From positions 124,001 to 188,000 of the forward strand of contig JAJXWA010000002.1 in the NCBI GenBank assembly GCA_021781795.1: DNA of 64,000 nt, in the 5' to 3' direction. The notes under the pieces were generated by a model, which had not been told where the DNA came from, did not search any database, and worked only from the letters and a program-made list of their open reading frames with translations. Shown here piece by piece: positions 1 to 7,887 of this stretch; within the stretch, counting starts at the first letter, position 1; each line of letters starts with the position of its first letter. The DNA is from Acidobacteriota bacterium. Its GTDB lineage: Bacteria; Acidobacteriota; Terriglobia; Terriglobales; Acidobacteriaceae. Both the position numbers and the translations under genes were made by a program.

Positions 1-60
1 TACAGGACCGGCTACGCGCACTGGCGCAAGCTCTATCCTGCGCTGCGCAGCCTGCGCTAG
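1..60 (+). CDS. C-terminal end of a probable FGGY-family sugar kinase (xylulokinase-like), partial
   Basis: The first 60 bases read through in frame 1 to a TAG stop and encode 19 residues ending in a tyrosine/arginine-rich tail with the pattern Y-x-x-W-R-K-L-Y-P-A-L. FGGY kinases of the xylulokinase type commonly end with a similar Y-x-x-Y-R-x-L-Y-P-x-L segment, which is the only basis for the name. The 5' part lies outside the window. It could be any other protein with this tail. Confidence 0.4.
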   Translation, partial: YRTGYAHWRKLYPALRSLR

Positions 61-135
61 TCCATCGCACAGGGTGTACACACCGGAACGCCATGATGTA
101 GCCTTGCTCCGATTTCGAAATTGCGGGGCTCCCTC

Positions 136-2253
136 ATGCGTTCTCTTGTTCTTGCCGGTTTGCTCTCTGTCACATGTGCTTCTTTGACCTTCACCGCAGC
201 AGCGCAGTCCGCGCCGACATGCGCGAATCTGCGCCTCATTCCCGCGCCGCGCGAGTGCACGGCTGTTGCCTCCATTTCTCTCGGCTCCGGCGGCGTCCGC
301 ATTGAAGCCGAACACAACGCCGACGACGAGTTTGCCGCCAGCGATCTCGAAGACGCCCTGAAAGCCCGTGGGGTCCACACCGCGGCAGAGCACGATGCCG
401 TCACCATCCGTCTGCTGCGCGCCGAGTCGCCCGCCGCAAAGCAGATCCTCACTCACCACGCGCTCGCGCTCGACCCCGCCATGCATGACGAAGGCTACAT
501 TGTGGCTCCTGATGGCGCGCGCGGCCTCGCCGTCATCGCCGACACCGCGACAGGCATCTTCTACGGCGCGCAAACCGTCAAGCAACTCGTCCGCGGCACC
601 GGCAAAGCGCAAGAACTGCTCACGCCCACCCTGCGCGACTGGCCCGCCATGCCCCACCGCGGCGTTTCCGACGACTGGTCGCGCGGCCCACTGCCTACCA
701 TGGACTTCCTCAAGCGCGAACTGCGCACCCTCGCCGCGTACAAATACAACATCTTCTCGCCTTATTTTGAGGCAACCTTCGCCTACGCCAGTACACCCGT
801 CGCGGCCTATCCCGGCGGCGCCATGACGCCCGATGAGGCTCGCGAGATGGTCGCCTATGCGGCGAAGTACCACATCACCATCATTCCCGAACAGGAGTCC
901 TTCGGCCATCTGCATCATCTCCTCAAGTTCGACGAGTACGCGCCGCTCGGCGAAACGCCCCACGGCTCCGTGCTTGCGCCCGGCGACCCGGCTACGCTGC
1001 CGCTCATCGCCGGCTGGTTCGGTGAACTCGCAAAGATCTTTCCTGGTCCCTGGGCGCACATCGGCGCTGATGAAACCTTCGAGCTGGGTCTGGGCCGCAC
1101 TCGCGCGGAGGTGCAACAGAAGGGCCTCAGCCCCGTCTACCTGGACTTCCTCACCCGCATCCACGCCGCTCTCGCGCCCATCCACAAGCAGCTTCTCTTC
1201 TGGGGCGATATCGCCGTCAAGTCACCCGAACTGGTCGGCACGCTGCCCAAAGACATGATCGCCGTGCCGTGGATCTACGACGCCCGGCCCGATTTCACCA
1301 AAGACATTCTTCCCTTCACCAACGCTGGCCTTGAAACCTGGGTCGCCACCGGCGTCAACAACTGGAACCGCGTCTACCCCAACAACAACGAGGCCCTCGG
1401 CAACATCCGCGCCTTTGTGCGCGACGGCCAGAAGCTCGGCGCAAAGGGCCTGCTCAACACCGTCTGGAACGACGATGGTGAAGGCGTCTTCGACGAGAAC
1501 TGGTTCGGCATCCTCTTTGGCGCAGCCGCGGGATGGCAGCCCGGCGAGAGCTCCGAGGCAGCTTTTACCGATTCTTACGGCCTCGCCTTCCACAATGACC
1601 CCACCGGCAAAATCAACGACGCGCAGCGCGCCCTGATGGCCGCCCACGCCGTCTTTCGCAAGGCCGATCTCAACGACGTGGAGGACGGCTACTTCTGGGC
1701 CGATCCCTTCTCGACACATGGCCAACAGACGAGCGAAAAGCTTCTGCCCGTGGCCCGTGAGATGCGCCTTGACGCCGAGCGCGCCATCACGCTGCTGGCG
1801 CAGGCACGCGACGCTGCAAAGTCAGACGGCCGCACCCTCGCGAACCCGGAGGCTCTCGACGCCTTGGAACTCGGCGCCCGCCGCATGGACTTCATCGGGC
1901 TCAAATTTGAGGAAGCCGCCGAGTGCGCGCAGATCTACAGCGAAGCCCGCTCCATCTCAGCCGACAAGACCCGCTGGGACGAGGTCTCAGAGATGCTGGA
2001 AACCATCGGCTCGAACAATGGCAAGCTGCAGGACATGCGCGATGGCTATACGCAGCTTGGTCTCCTCTACAGCCAGGCATGGCTGCGTGACAACCGGCCC
2101 TATTGGCTGGCCAACAACATGGCCCGCTACGACCGCGCCGCGCAGATGTGGATAGGCCGAGCCGACCAGTGGAACGAAGTGATCCATACCTGGTGGAGCA
2201 CGCACACGCTGCCGCCTGCAAGCGAGGTGGGCCTGCCGAATGCGCAACCATGA
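136..2253 (+). CDS. Secreted glycoside hydrolase family 20 beta-N-acetylhexosaminidase-like protein
   Basis: A protein of about 705 residues with a signal peptide (MRSLVLAGLL..., Ala-rich cleavage region near residue 25). An N-terminal GH20b-like alpha/beta domain covers roughly residues 30-165 and a TIM-barrel catalytic domain follows. The family motif H-x-G-x-D-E is present (His308, Asp312, Glu313 from this start); in GH20 the Asp-Glu pair performs substrate-assisted catalysis on terminal GlcNAc/GalNAc. A long helical C-terminal region follows the barrel. An in-frame TTG at 121 would give a longer product, but the ATG at 136 begins a clean signal peptide. The stop overlaps the start of the cytochrome gene (ATGA), so the two are probably co-transcribed. 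It likely acts in the periplasm or outside the cell on chitin or peptidoglycan-derived amino sugars; the substrate is inferred. Confidence 0.85.
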   Translation: MRSLVLAGLLSVTCASLTFTAAAQSAPTCANLRLIPAPRECTAVASISLGSGGVRIEAEHNADDEFAASDLEDALKARGVHTAAEHDAVTIRLLRAESPAAKQILTHHALALDPAMHDEGYIVAPDGARGLAVIADTATGIFYGAQTVKQLVRGTGKAQELLTPTLRDWPAMPHRGVSDDWSRGPLPTMDFLKRELRTLAAYKYNIFSPYFEATFAYASTPVAAYPGGAMTPDEAREMVAYAAKYHITIIPEQESFGHLHHLLKFDEYAPLGETPHGSVLAPGDPATLPLIAGWFGELAKIFPGPWAHIGADETFELGLGRTRAEVQQKGLSPVYLDFLTRIHAALAPIHKQLLFWGDIAVKSPELVGTLPKDMIAVPWIYDARPDFTKDILPFTNAGLETWVATGVNNWNRVYPNNNEALGNIRAFVRDGQKLGAKGLLNTVWNDDGEGVFDENWFGILFGAAAGWQPGESSEAAFTDSYGLAFHNDPTGKINDAQRALMAAHAVFRKADLNDVEDGYFWADPFSTHGQQTSEKLLPVAREMRLDAERAITLLAQARDAAKSDGRTLANPEALDALELGARRMDFIGLKFEEAAECAQIYSEARSISADKTRWDEVSEMLETIGSNNGKLQDMRDGYTQLGLLYSQAWLRDNRPYWLANNMARYDRAAQMWIGRADQWNEVIHTWWSTHTLPPASEVGLPNAQP

Positions 2254-3509
2254 ACCGTCTCGATCGCTTGGGCCCATCCAGCCTGCTCGTGCGCGTTTCG
2301 ATTCTTCGCGCCGCGGCGCCGTGCCTTGCGCTTCTACTCTCACTGGTCGCAGCGGCTCATGCGGCCGGGCCGCCGGCAGGCTCCACGTACACCGGCTCGG
2401 CAAGCTGCACCCCATGCCACCAGCGCGAGTTCGACGGCTGGAAGCAGACGCGCATGGCCAATGTCGTCCGCGATCCGAAGGTGGACCCCTCTGCCGTACT
2501 CGGAGACTTCACCACGCCCAATCCGCTGCGCTCCTTCACGCTGGACGATGTGGCCTTCGTCTACGGCAGCCGTTACAAGCAGCGCTACTTTGCGCGGCGG
2601 GGCAATGACTACTATCCCTTGCCCGCACAGTGGGACATCGCTCAGCACAAGTGGCTTCCCTATCATGTCGAACCGGGCGCGGATTGGTGGGTTCCCTATT
2701 ATGGTCCATCCAATCTTGATCGCCCCACCGGGCCCACGTGCGACGGATGCCACTCCGTCAACTACAACGTGGATACGCATCGCGTCACCGAGTGGAACGT
2801 AGGCTGTGAAAAGTGCCACGGTCCCGGTTCTGCGCACGTGGCGCATCCCACCCGCGACAATATCGTCAATCCGGCACGCCTGGACTTTGTGCGCGCCAAT
2901 GACGTCTGCATCCAGTGCCACAGCCAGGGCAGGCCGCCGGGCAACCCCATCGCCGGTCGCTATTACGACTGGCCGGTTGGATTTGTGGCCGGAGAACGCC
3001 TGGCAGACTTCTGGCGTCTGGAAGAGCTCAAGCCGGGGATAACAGATTTTTACCAGTTCGCCGATCTCACCGGGCATAAGAATCGCATGCAGGGCAATGA
3101 TTATGTGCAGAGCACGATGTACCACCGCAACGTGCGCTGCTTTGACTGCCACGATGTCCACAATGCGCGGAACCAGTCCAACCTAATTGCGCCGGTCAAT
3201 GCTCTCTGCCTCACCTGCCACACCAGCAAGAATGCCGCTGGGCTGCACGGCACAGTGAGCGAACATACCCATCACGGGCAAGACAGCCCCGGCAGCCAGT
3301 GCGTGGCCTGCCACATGCCCGCGATCGAGCAGACGATCCAGAATACATACGTGGCGGCTCACACCTTCCGGTTCATCTCGCCGGTCGAAACCGAACAGAC
3401 CGGTATTCCCAACCCCTGCACAAGCTGCCACAAAGACAAGTCGACACGCTGGGCGATCGAGCAGCTCCACAACTGGGAGAACACGTCCCCGTGGCGCGTG
3501 GCAAACTGA
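2250..3509 (+). CDS. Secreted octaheme c-type cytochrome (cytochrome c554-like domain)
   Basis: About 419 residues with an N-terminal signal peptide (hydrophobic stretch LRAAAPCLALLLSLVAAAHA). It has eight C-x-x-C-H heme c attachment motifs: CTPCH, CDGCH, CEKCH, CIQCH, CFDCH, CLTCH, CVACH and CTSCH. Distal histidines are plentiful. The arrangement resembles the cytochrome c554/multiheme family that in related bacteria is often fused to TPR repeats; no TPR is present here, and the ORF ends just after the last heme motif. It is predicted to be a periplasmic electron carrier or multiheme redox enzyme; the electron donor and acceptor are unknown. The start overlaps the GH20 stop as ATGA. A GTG/ATG-type extension upstream is possible but would overlap the GH20 gene by 147 bases. 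Confidence 0.85.
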   Translation: MNRLDRLGPSSLLVRVSILRAAAPCLALLLSLVAAAHAAGPPAGSTYTGSASCTPCHQREFDGWKQTRMANVVRDPKVDPSAVLGDFTTPNPLRSFTLDDVAFVYGSRYKQRYFARRGNDYYPLPAQWDIAQHKWLPYHVEPGADWWVPYYGPSNLDRPTGPTCDGCHSVNYNVDTHRVTEWNVGCEKCHGPGSAHVAHPTRDNIVNPARLDFVRANDVCIQCHSQGRPPGNPIAGRYYDWPVGFVAGERLADFWRLEELKPGITDFYQFADLTGHKNRMQGNDYVQSTMYHRNVRCFDCHDVHNARNQSNLIAPVNALCLTCHTSKNAAGLHGTVSEHTHHGQDSPGSQCVACHMPAIEQTIQNTYVAAHTFRFISPVETEQTGIPNPCTSCHKDKSTRWAIEQLHNWENTSPWRVAN

Positions 3510-3574
3510 ATCCCGAAAAATCAATGGGATGCTGACTGCAGTTTCGCGAGAATCGACTTCTTCAACACAAAGTC

Positions 3575-3602
3575 AAAGGCCACCCGCAGCGGATGGCCTT
3601 TT
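3575..3602 (+). terminator. Rho-independent terminator after the cytochrome gene
   Basis: An 8-bp stem AAAGGCCA/TGGCCTTT encloses an inner CCG/CGG hairpin and is followed by TTTCTT. It lies between the convergent cytochrome and STAS genes. On the other strand the stem is followed by only a weak T-rich tract, so it may work in both directions but is better for the plus strand. Confidence 0.7.
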
Positions 3603-3635
3603 CTTATGCACAGGCAGGAGGCAGCCCGTTGCGTC

Positions 3636-3980
3636 TTATTTGTACGAAGCGATCGCGCTGGCCTCGTCATCGTAGATATCGAACACGGTGTACAGCTTCG
3701 TCAGCTGCAACACATCCTTCACCTTCTTGGTCAGGCTCAGCAGCTTGAGCGCCGCGCCCTGGTTCTTTGCGGTCGTGTACGCACTCACCAGCTCGCCCAG
3801 ACCCGAGCTATCGATGTAGTTGACGTCGCCCATGTTTAACAAAATGTTTTTCATGCCTTTGCTGATCAGGTCGCGAATCGCTTCGCGAAGCTGCACGCTG
3901 CCTTCACCAAGGGTAATCCGCCCGCTCAGATCGAGGACTGTCACACCATCCAATTCACGGGAAGCAATTGTAAGAGCCAC
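3636..3980 (-). CDS. STAS-domain anti-sigma factor antagonist (RsbV/SpoIIAA-like)
   Basis: A 114-residue single STAS domain. The segment V-N-Y-I-D-S-S-G-L-G-E-L carries the serine that is phosphorylated by the cognate kinase in SpoIIAA/RsbV proteins. In the partner-switching scheme, the dephosphorylated form binds the RsbW-like anti-sigma kinase and frees its target. It lies 112 bases downstream of the RsbW-like gene on the same strand, so the pair probably forms one unit. No sigma-B-type factor is adjacent, so the output could be a sigma factor elsewhere or a non-sigma target. The Shine-Dalgarno sequence is AGGAGT, close to the ATG. Confidence 0.85.
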   Translation of the reverse strand: MALTIASRELDGVTVLDLSGRITLGEGSVQLREAIRDLISKGMKNILLNMGDVNYIDSSGLGELVSAYTTAKNQGAALKLLSLTKKVKDVLQLTKLYTVFDIYDDEASAIASYK

Positions 3981-4092
3981 GGTAACTCCTCCTTCGTTGT
4001 GGTGATACGTTTATAGCACCTTCAGGTTGCTGTGGGAGAACAATTTGCGCCGGCTTTCTGCCTATCCGGTGCATTGCTGTTTTCTGCTGAAA

Positions 4093-4533
4093 TCAGGACG
4101 TCTCAGCCGCCGGAGCGAGGTGTTTCACCAGGGTCACCTCGGTTCCGGGGTGGGATTCGCGGAAGTGGACTTCATCCATAAAGGACCGCATCAGAAAGAT
4201 GCCCCTGCCCGTTCCCCTCAGCAGGTTTTCAGGCGCCAGAGGATCGGGAATCTTGTTCGGATCCAGCCCATGCCCCTCATCGGCGATGGATACGATAAGC
4301 GACTTCCCATTATTTTCCAGCCTGACGTTGACCTTTCTGGCGGGGTCATATTCATTCCCGTGCAGAACCGCGTTCACCGCCGCCTCTCGAACCGCCATCG
4401 TAAATCCGAAGCGCGTGTCTTCGTCCATACCCGCGTTCGCAGCAAGCGTCTCGGCTGCTGCTTCAATTTCGGCCACGCTGTCCATGGTCGAACTCAGCGC
4501 AAGCTGCAGCCTACCTGTTCCCGGCTTCTCCAA
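4093..4533 (-). CDS. Anti-sigma regulatory factor, serine/threonine kinase (RsbW-like, GHKL ATPase)
   Basis: A 146-residue HATPase_c_2 domain protein. Recognisable GHKL boxes are the N-box (AVREAAVNAVLHGN), the G1 box (DEGHGLDP) and the G2-like GTGRGIFLMRSFMDE. RsbW-family proteins bind a sigma factor or other target and phosphorylate the STAS antagonist. I chose the TTG at 4533 because a near-perfect Shine-Dalgarno (GGGGGAGG) lies 8 bases upstream and the resulting length fits the family. The ORF is open further upstream to 4674, but that extension has no family similarity that I recognise. It is followed by the STAS gene and is divergent from the PRC/MgtE_N gene. Confidence 0.8.
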   Translation of the reverse strand: MEKPGTGRLQLALSSTMDSVAEIEAAAETLAANAGMDEDTRFGFTMAVREAAVNAVLHGNEYDPARKVNVRLENNGKSLIVSIADEGHGLDPNKIPDPLAPENLLRGTGRGIFLMRSFMDEVHFRESHPGTEVTLVKHLAPAAETS

Positions 4534-4718
4534 TCGATGCGCCTCCCCCTCAGCCGGAACAGAATGGCATGGCCATGTCGCCTGAGGAACCTTGCTGGCA
4601 GTTTCAGCGGTGAAGGAGAAAGTGTCAAGAGTGAGCGGGTGCCTCGCATGGGTCACGCCACCTTCGCTTGGCAATTCCGGCCAAGCGCAACACCGCGGGA
4701 AGCGGCTACACTCTCTTC

Positions 4719-5975
4719 ATGCAGCCACGGACGACCACACGAGTAAGCCTCACGGCGCTGCTGGGCACGCCGGTGACGGACCCGCAGGGGCAACTGCGCG
4801 GCAAGCTCAAGGACATCGCCGTGGCCACTGGACCGGACGCAGGCAAAGTAGCCGGGCTTGTGCTCAAGACCCGGACCGGGCTGTGCATCGTACCTTCTCA
4901 GGACGTCATGGAGACGCCTGCGGGAACGCTGGAGCTGCGCACCGCCGGATCTCTGGTCAAACTCGAGGACCAGGGGAACTTCCTGTACCTGCAGCAGGAC
5001 CTGGTGGACCGACAGATTATCGACATCCACGGGCGCAAGGTCGTCCGCGCCAACGACGTGGATCTGGAGTGGATGGGTCGCGGCGCGGCACATCTGCTGC
5101 GTGTGGCCGAGGTCGAAGTCGGCCTCCGAGGCGCGTTCCGACGGGTCTTCAAAGGCGTCCTGCCCCGTCAAACGCTGGAAAGCATCTCCAGAAAATTCTC
5201 CGCGCGGGGCATCCCGTGGCAGTTTGTGGACGTAATCGAAGTAGACCCTGCCCGCCGGGTGAAACTGCGTATTGAGCACGAGCGGCTGGCAGAGATGCAC
5301 CCATCCGACCTTGCCGAGATTCTGGAAGACCTCGCTCCCGCCGAGCGCGAGGCGGTCTTCACCTCGCTCGACGAAGAGGTGGCAGCCGAAGCGCTGGAAG
5401 AGGTCGAGCCGAAGCTGCAGAAGGCGCTCCTCGAGAAGATGGATGACGAGAAGATCGCCGACATCGTGGAAGAGATGGACCCCGGCGCCGCAGCCGACCT
5501 GCTGGGCGAACTGCCCGAGGAGCAGTCCGACGCCATCCTCGAAGAGATGGAGCCCGAGGAGCGGCAAGAGGTGGCCGAGCTTCTGGAGTTCGACGAGCGC
5601 TCTGCCGCCGGTTGCATGACCACCGATTTCGTGCAGGTGAGCATGCATGCCACGGTGGCGCAGGCGGTGCAGGTATTGCGGGCCTTCGACGGAGACCCGG
5701 AAAGCGTGACGGAGATCTATTTGCTGGATGAGAAGCGTGCCCTGCGCGGCTCCGTTCCCCTGGCCCGCCTGGTAATGGCCCAGCCAGAGACGCATCTGGA
5801 GGTTCTTGCCGAGCCGCGCGTGCTGAGCTGCCCCGCCGGGATGAGGCAGGACGACCTGGCCGAGATGTTCGACAAGTACAACCTGCACGCGCTGCCCGTG
5901 GTGGACGAAGAGGGCCGGATGGTCGGGGTTGTACAGGCCGACCATGTCATCAGCTTCCTGCGCGAAAAGCTCTGA
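4719..5975 (+). CDS. Soluble PRC-barrel / MgtE N-terminal / CBS-pair protein
   Basis: About 418 residues and no transmembrane segment. Order of domains: a PRC-barrel-like domain at residues 8-65, a second PRC-like stretch to about 140, an acidic helical MgtE_N superhelix at about 185-285 (repeated E-E-M-x-P/D-E-E segments), then two CBS motifs at about 290-415. In true MgtE channels the MgtE_N and CBS modules sense cytosolic Mg2+ and gate a C-terminal membrane pore; that pore is missing here. The protein therefore looks like a stand-alone metal or nucleotide sensor. The start at 4719 begins MQPRTTTRVSLT, directly ahead of the first PRC strand; the upstream in-frame ATG at 4668 has no recognised sequence behind it. 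Role and partner are unknown. Confidence 0.75.
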   Translation: MQPRTTTRVSLTALLGTPVTDPQGQLRGKLKDIAVATGPDAGKVAGLVLKTRTGLCIVPSQDVMETPAGTLELRTAGSLVKLEDQGNFLYLQQDLVDRQIIDIHGRKVVRANDVDLEWMGRGAAHLLRVAEVEVGLRGAFRRVFKGVLPRQTLESISRKFSARGIPWQFVDVIEVDPARRVKLRIEHERLAEMHPSDLAEILEDLAPAEREAVFTSLDEEVAAEALEEVEPKLQKALLEKMDDEKIADIVEEMDPGAAADLLGELPEEQSDAILEEMEPEERQEVAELLEFDERSAAGCMTTDFVQVSMHATVAQAVQVLRAFDGDPESVTEIYLLDEKRALRGSVPLARLVMAQPETHLEVLAEPRVLSCPAGMRQDDLAEMFDKYNLHALPVVDEEGRMVGVVQADHVISFLREKL

Positions 5976-6055
5976 AGTCCGCCTCGATTCCTGTCCAAAA
6001 GTTCAGCATTACCAAAACCTCCCCGGCTAGAAAGAATTCCTGGGCGCGGAAATTG

Positions 6056-6072
6056 AAATTGTGAAACAATTT
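6056..6072. promoter_or_regulatory. Perfect inverted repeat directly upstream of the nitronate monooxygenase gene
   Basis: AAATTGT-GAA-ACAATTT is a perfect 7-bp inverted repeat with a 3-base centre. It ends 4 bases before the ATG at 6077, where a Shine-Dalgarno sequence would normally be. It could be a repressor operator or an RNA hairpin that covers the ribosome site. No regulator gene is adjacent. Confidence 0.5.
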
Positions 6073-6076
6073 GGGT

Positions 6077-7555
6077 ATGGTGCAACTTCCCAAAATCATC
6101 CAAGGTGGAATGGGCGTCGGCGTGTCGAATTGGCGACTTGCGCAAACGGTTTCCCGCCTGGGTCAGCTCGGTGTCGTCTCCGGCACAGCAATCGATTCCC
6201 TTCTCATACGGCGGCTGGCCGATGGCGATCTTGGCGGACACATGCGTCGCGGACTCGATGCGTTTCCGTTTCCTGAGATGGCGCGGCGCATCTGGAATGA
6301 ATATTTTGTGCCGGGCGGCAAGCCGAGTGATGCACCGTATCCGAACGCGCCAATGCACCAGCGCGTGGAACCGCGGAAGCTGGTTGAGTTGTGCATCGTG
6401 AGCAACTTCGTGGAAGTATTTCTGGCTAAGGAAGGCCACAAGAATCCTGTGGGTATCAACTTTCTTGAGAAGGTGCAGATGCCCCACCTGGCATCGATTT
6501 ACGGAGCGATGCTGGCCGGCGTGGGCTATGTGCTCATGGGCGCTGGGATTCCACTGCATATTCCCGGCGTGCTCGATGCCTATGCCGCGCACCAGGCGGC
6601 GGAATATAAACTCGCCGTCACCGGCGCCGCCGCAGAGCAGGACACGATGATGCAGTTTGATCCAGCCGAATACATCGAGGGTCCCCTGCCGCGCCTGGAG
6701 CGTCCGCGCTTCCTGGCGATTGTCTCGTCGAATACGCTGGCGGCGACCATGCTGCGCCGGGCCAATGGCCGCGTGGATGGATTCGTGATTGAGAGCCCCA
6801 CGGCCGGCGGGCACAACGCGCCGCCCCGAGGCAAGCTACAGTTGAATTCCTCCGGCGAACCCGTCTATGGGGAGCGCGACCGCGTGGATTTCGCAGGCTT
6901 TCGTGAGATGGGCGTGCCGTTCTGGCTGGCCGGCGGCTATGGCGACGCGGCCAAGCTGCGCGAGGCGCTCCACGAGGGCGCATCGGGCATCCAGGTGGGA
7001 ACGGCGTTCGCCTTCAGCGAAGAGTCTGGTATGCTGCCGGAGCTAAAGAAACAGCTGATTGCTCAGGCCAAAGCCGGCCTGGCCTCTGTTTTTACTGACC
7101 CACTCGCCTCGCCTACGGGTTTCCCGTTCAAGGTGGCGCAACTGGATGGAACCGCATCGACGCTGCCGGTCTATCAGGAGCGCACGCGCGTCTGCGACCT
7201 TGGCTACCTGCGTGAGCCGTATGCGACGGAAAATGGCGGTATCGGCTATCGCTGCGCGGCTGAGCCGGTTGCCAACTATCTCGCCAAGGGCGGCAAAGTC
7301 GAGGACACCGTAGGGCGCAAATGCCTTTGCAATGCGCTTCTGGCCAACATCGGCCACGCGCAGGCCCGCAAGGACGGCCGCGTTGAGCCCGCCCTCGTCA
7401 CTGCGGGCGATGACCTGACCGCAGTCGCGCAGTTTCTGGCGCCCGGACACGACAGCTACTCTGCCGTGGATGTGGTGCGGAGCCTGCTCCAGGGAAGTGC
7501 GGAAGGTGCTGAGCCGGAAACGTTGACCATTCGTCTTCTTGCCGCAACGGCCTGA
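6077..7555 (+). CDS. Nitronate monooxygenase / 2-nitropropane dioxygenase-like FMN enzyme
   Basis: A protein of about 492 residues with a TIM-barrel FMN fold. It opens with a strand ending in QGGMGVGVS (flavin-phosphate loop), has the family motif S-P-T-A-G-G-H-N in the middle, and a later GIQVGTAFAFS segment typical of this superfamily. Nitronate monooxygenases oxidise nitronates such as propionate 3-nitronate; relatives include enoyl-ACP reductases (FabK) and PfaD proteins, so the exact substrate is open. It is longer than the typical enzyme (about 350 residues), with extra C-terminal sequence containing R-K-C-L-C-N-A-L-L. The ATG at 6077 is used; the TTG at 6071 lies inside the inverted repeat. 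It converges with the MoaD-like gene with 8 bases between. Confidence 0.75.
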   Translation: MVQLPKIIQGGMGVGVSNWRLAQTVSRLGQLGVVSGTAIDSLLIRRLADGDLGGHMRRGLDAFPFPEMARRIWNEYFVPGGKPSDAPYPNAPMHQRVEPRKLVELCIVSNFVEVFLAKEGHKNPVGINFLEKVQMPHLASIYGAMLAGVGYVLMGAGIPLHIPGVLDAYAAHQAAEYKLAVTGAAAEQDTMMQFDPAEYIEGPLPRLERPRFLAIVSSNTLAATMLRRANGRVDGFVIESPTAGGHNAPPRGKLQLNSSGEPVYGERDRVDFAGFREMGVPFWLAGGYGDAAKLREALHEGASGIQVGTAFAFSEESGMLPELKKQLIAQAKAGLASVFTDPLASPTGFPFKVAQLDGTASTLPVYQERTRVCDLGYLREPYATENGGIGYRCAAEPVANYLAKGGKVEDTVGRKCLCNALLANIGHAQARKDGRVEPALVTAGDDLTAVAQFLAPGHDSYSAVDVVRSLLQGSAEGAEPETLTIRLLAATA

Positions 7556-7563
7556 CAGCGCAT

Positions 7564-7887
7564 CTATCCACCCGCAATCGCGCCGATAATCAGCAGCGGC
7601 TCTCTGCCCTCTGCGACCGCTTCAGGCAAGGAATTATCCGGCGAGTCGAGCGAGAGGTCCTCTTCACATGCGAAGAAGCGCAGGAAGGCGCGGCGCTGCT
7701 TGGTCTGGTGGTCGCGAATCGTCCCGGCCAGCACAGGATAGCGGGCCTCCAGCGCATCGAGAATTGAAGTGACAGAGACTGGTGGAGAGACGGCGAGGGT
7801 GACCTCGCCGTCCACTTTTGCGAGATTGCGCAGGTGATACGGGAGCTGCACGCGGACCTGCGCGGCGGGTGTGTTTCGTTCCGTCAT
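7564..7887 (-). CDS. MoaD/ThiS-like ubiquitin-fold sulfur-carrier protein
   Basis: A 107-residue beta-grasp protein ending in Gly-Gly (IGAIAGG), the tail that is adenylated and thiocarboxylated in MoaD and ThiS. The start overlaps the stop of the upstream propeller gene (ATGA), so the two are translationally coupled. There are no molybdopterin or thiamine genes nearby, which argues against a standard moaD role. In many bacteria a MoaD-like gene sits beside a BNR-propeller gene; the joint function is not established to my knowledge. Confidence 0.75.
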   Translation of the reverse strand: MTERNTPAAQVRVQLPYHLRNLAKVDGEVTLAVSPPVSVTSILDALEARYPVLAGTIRDHQTKQRRAFLRFFACEEDLSLDSPDNSLPEAVAEGREPLLIIGAIAGG

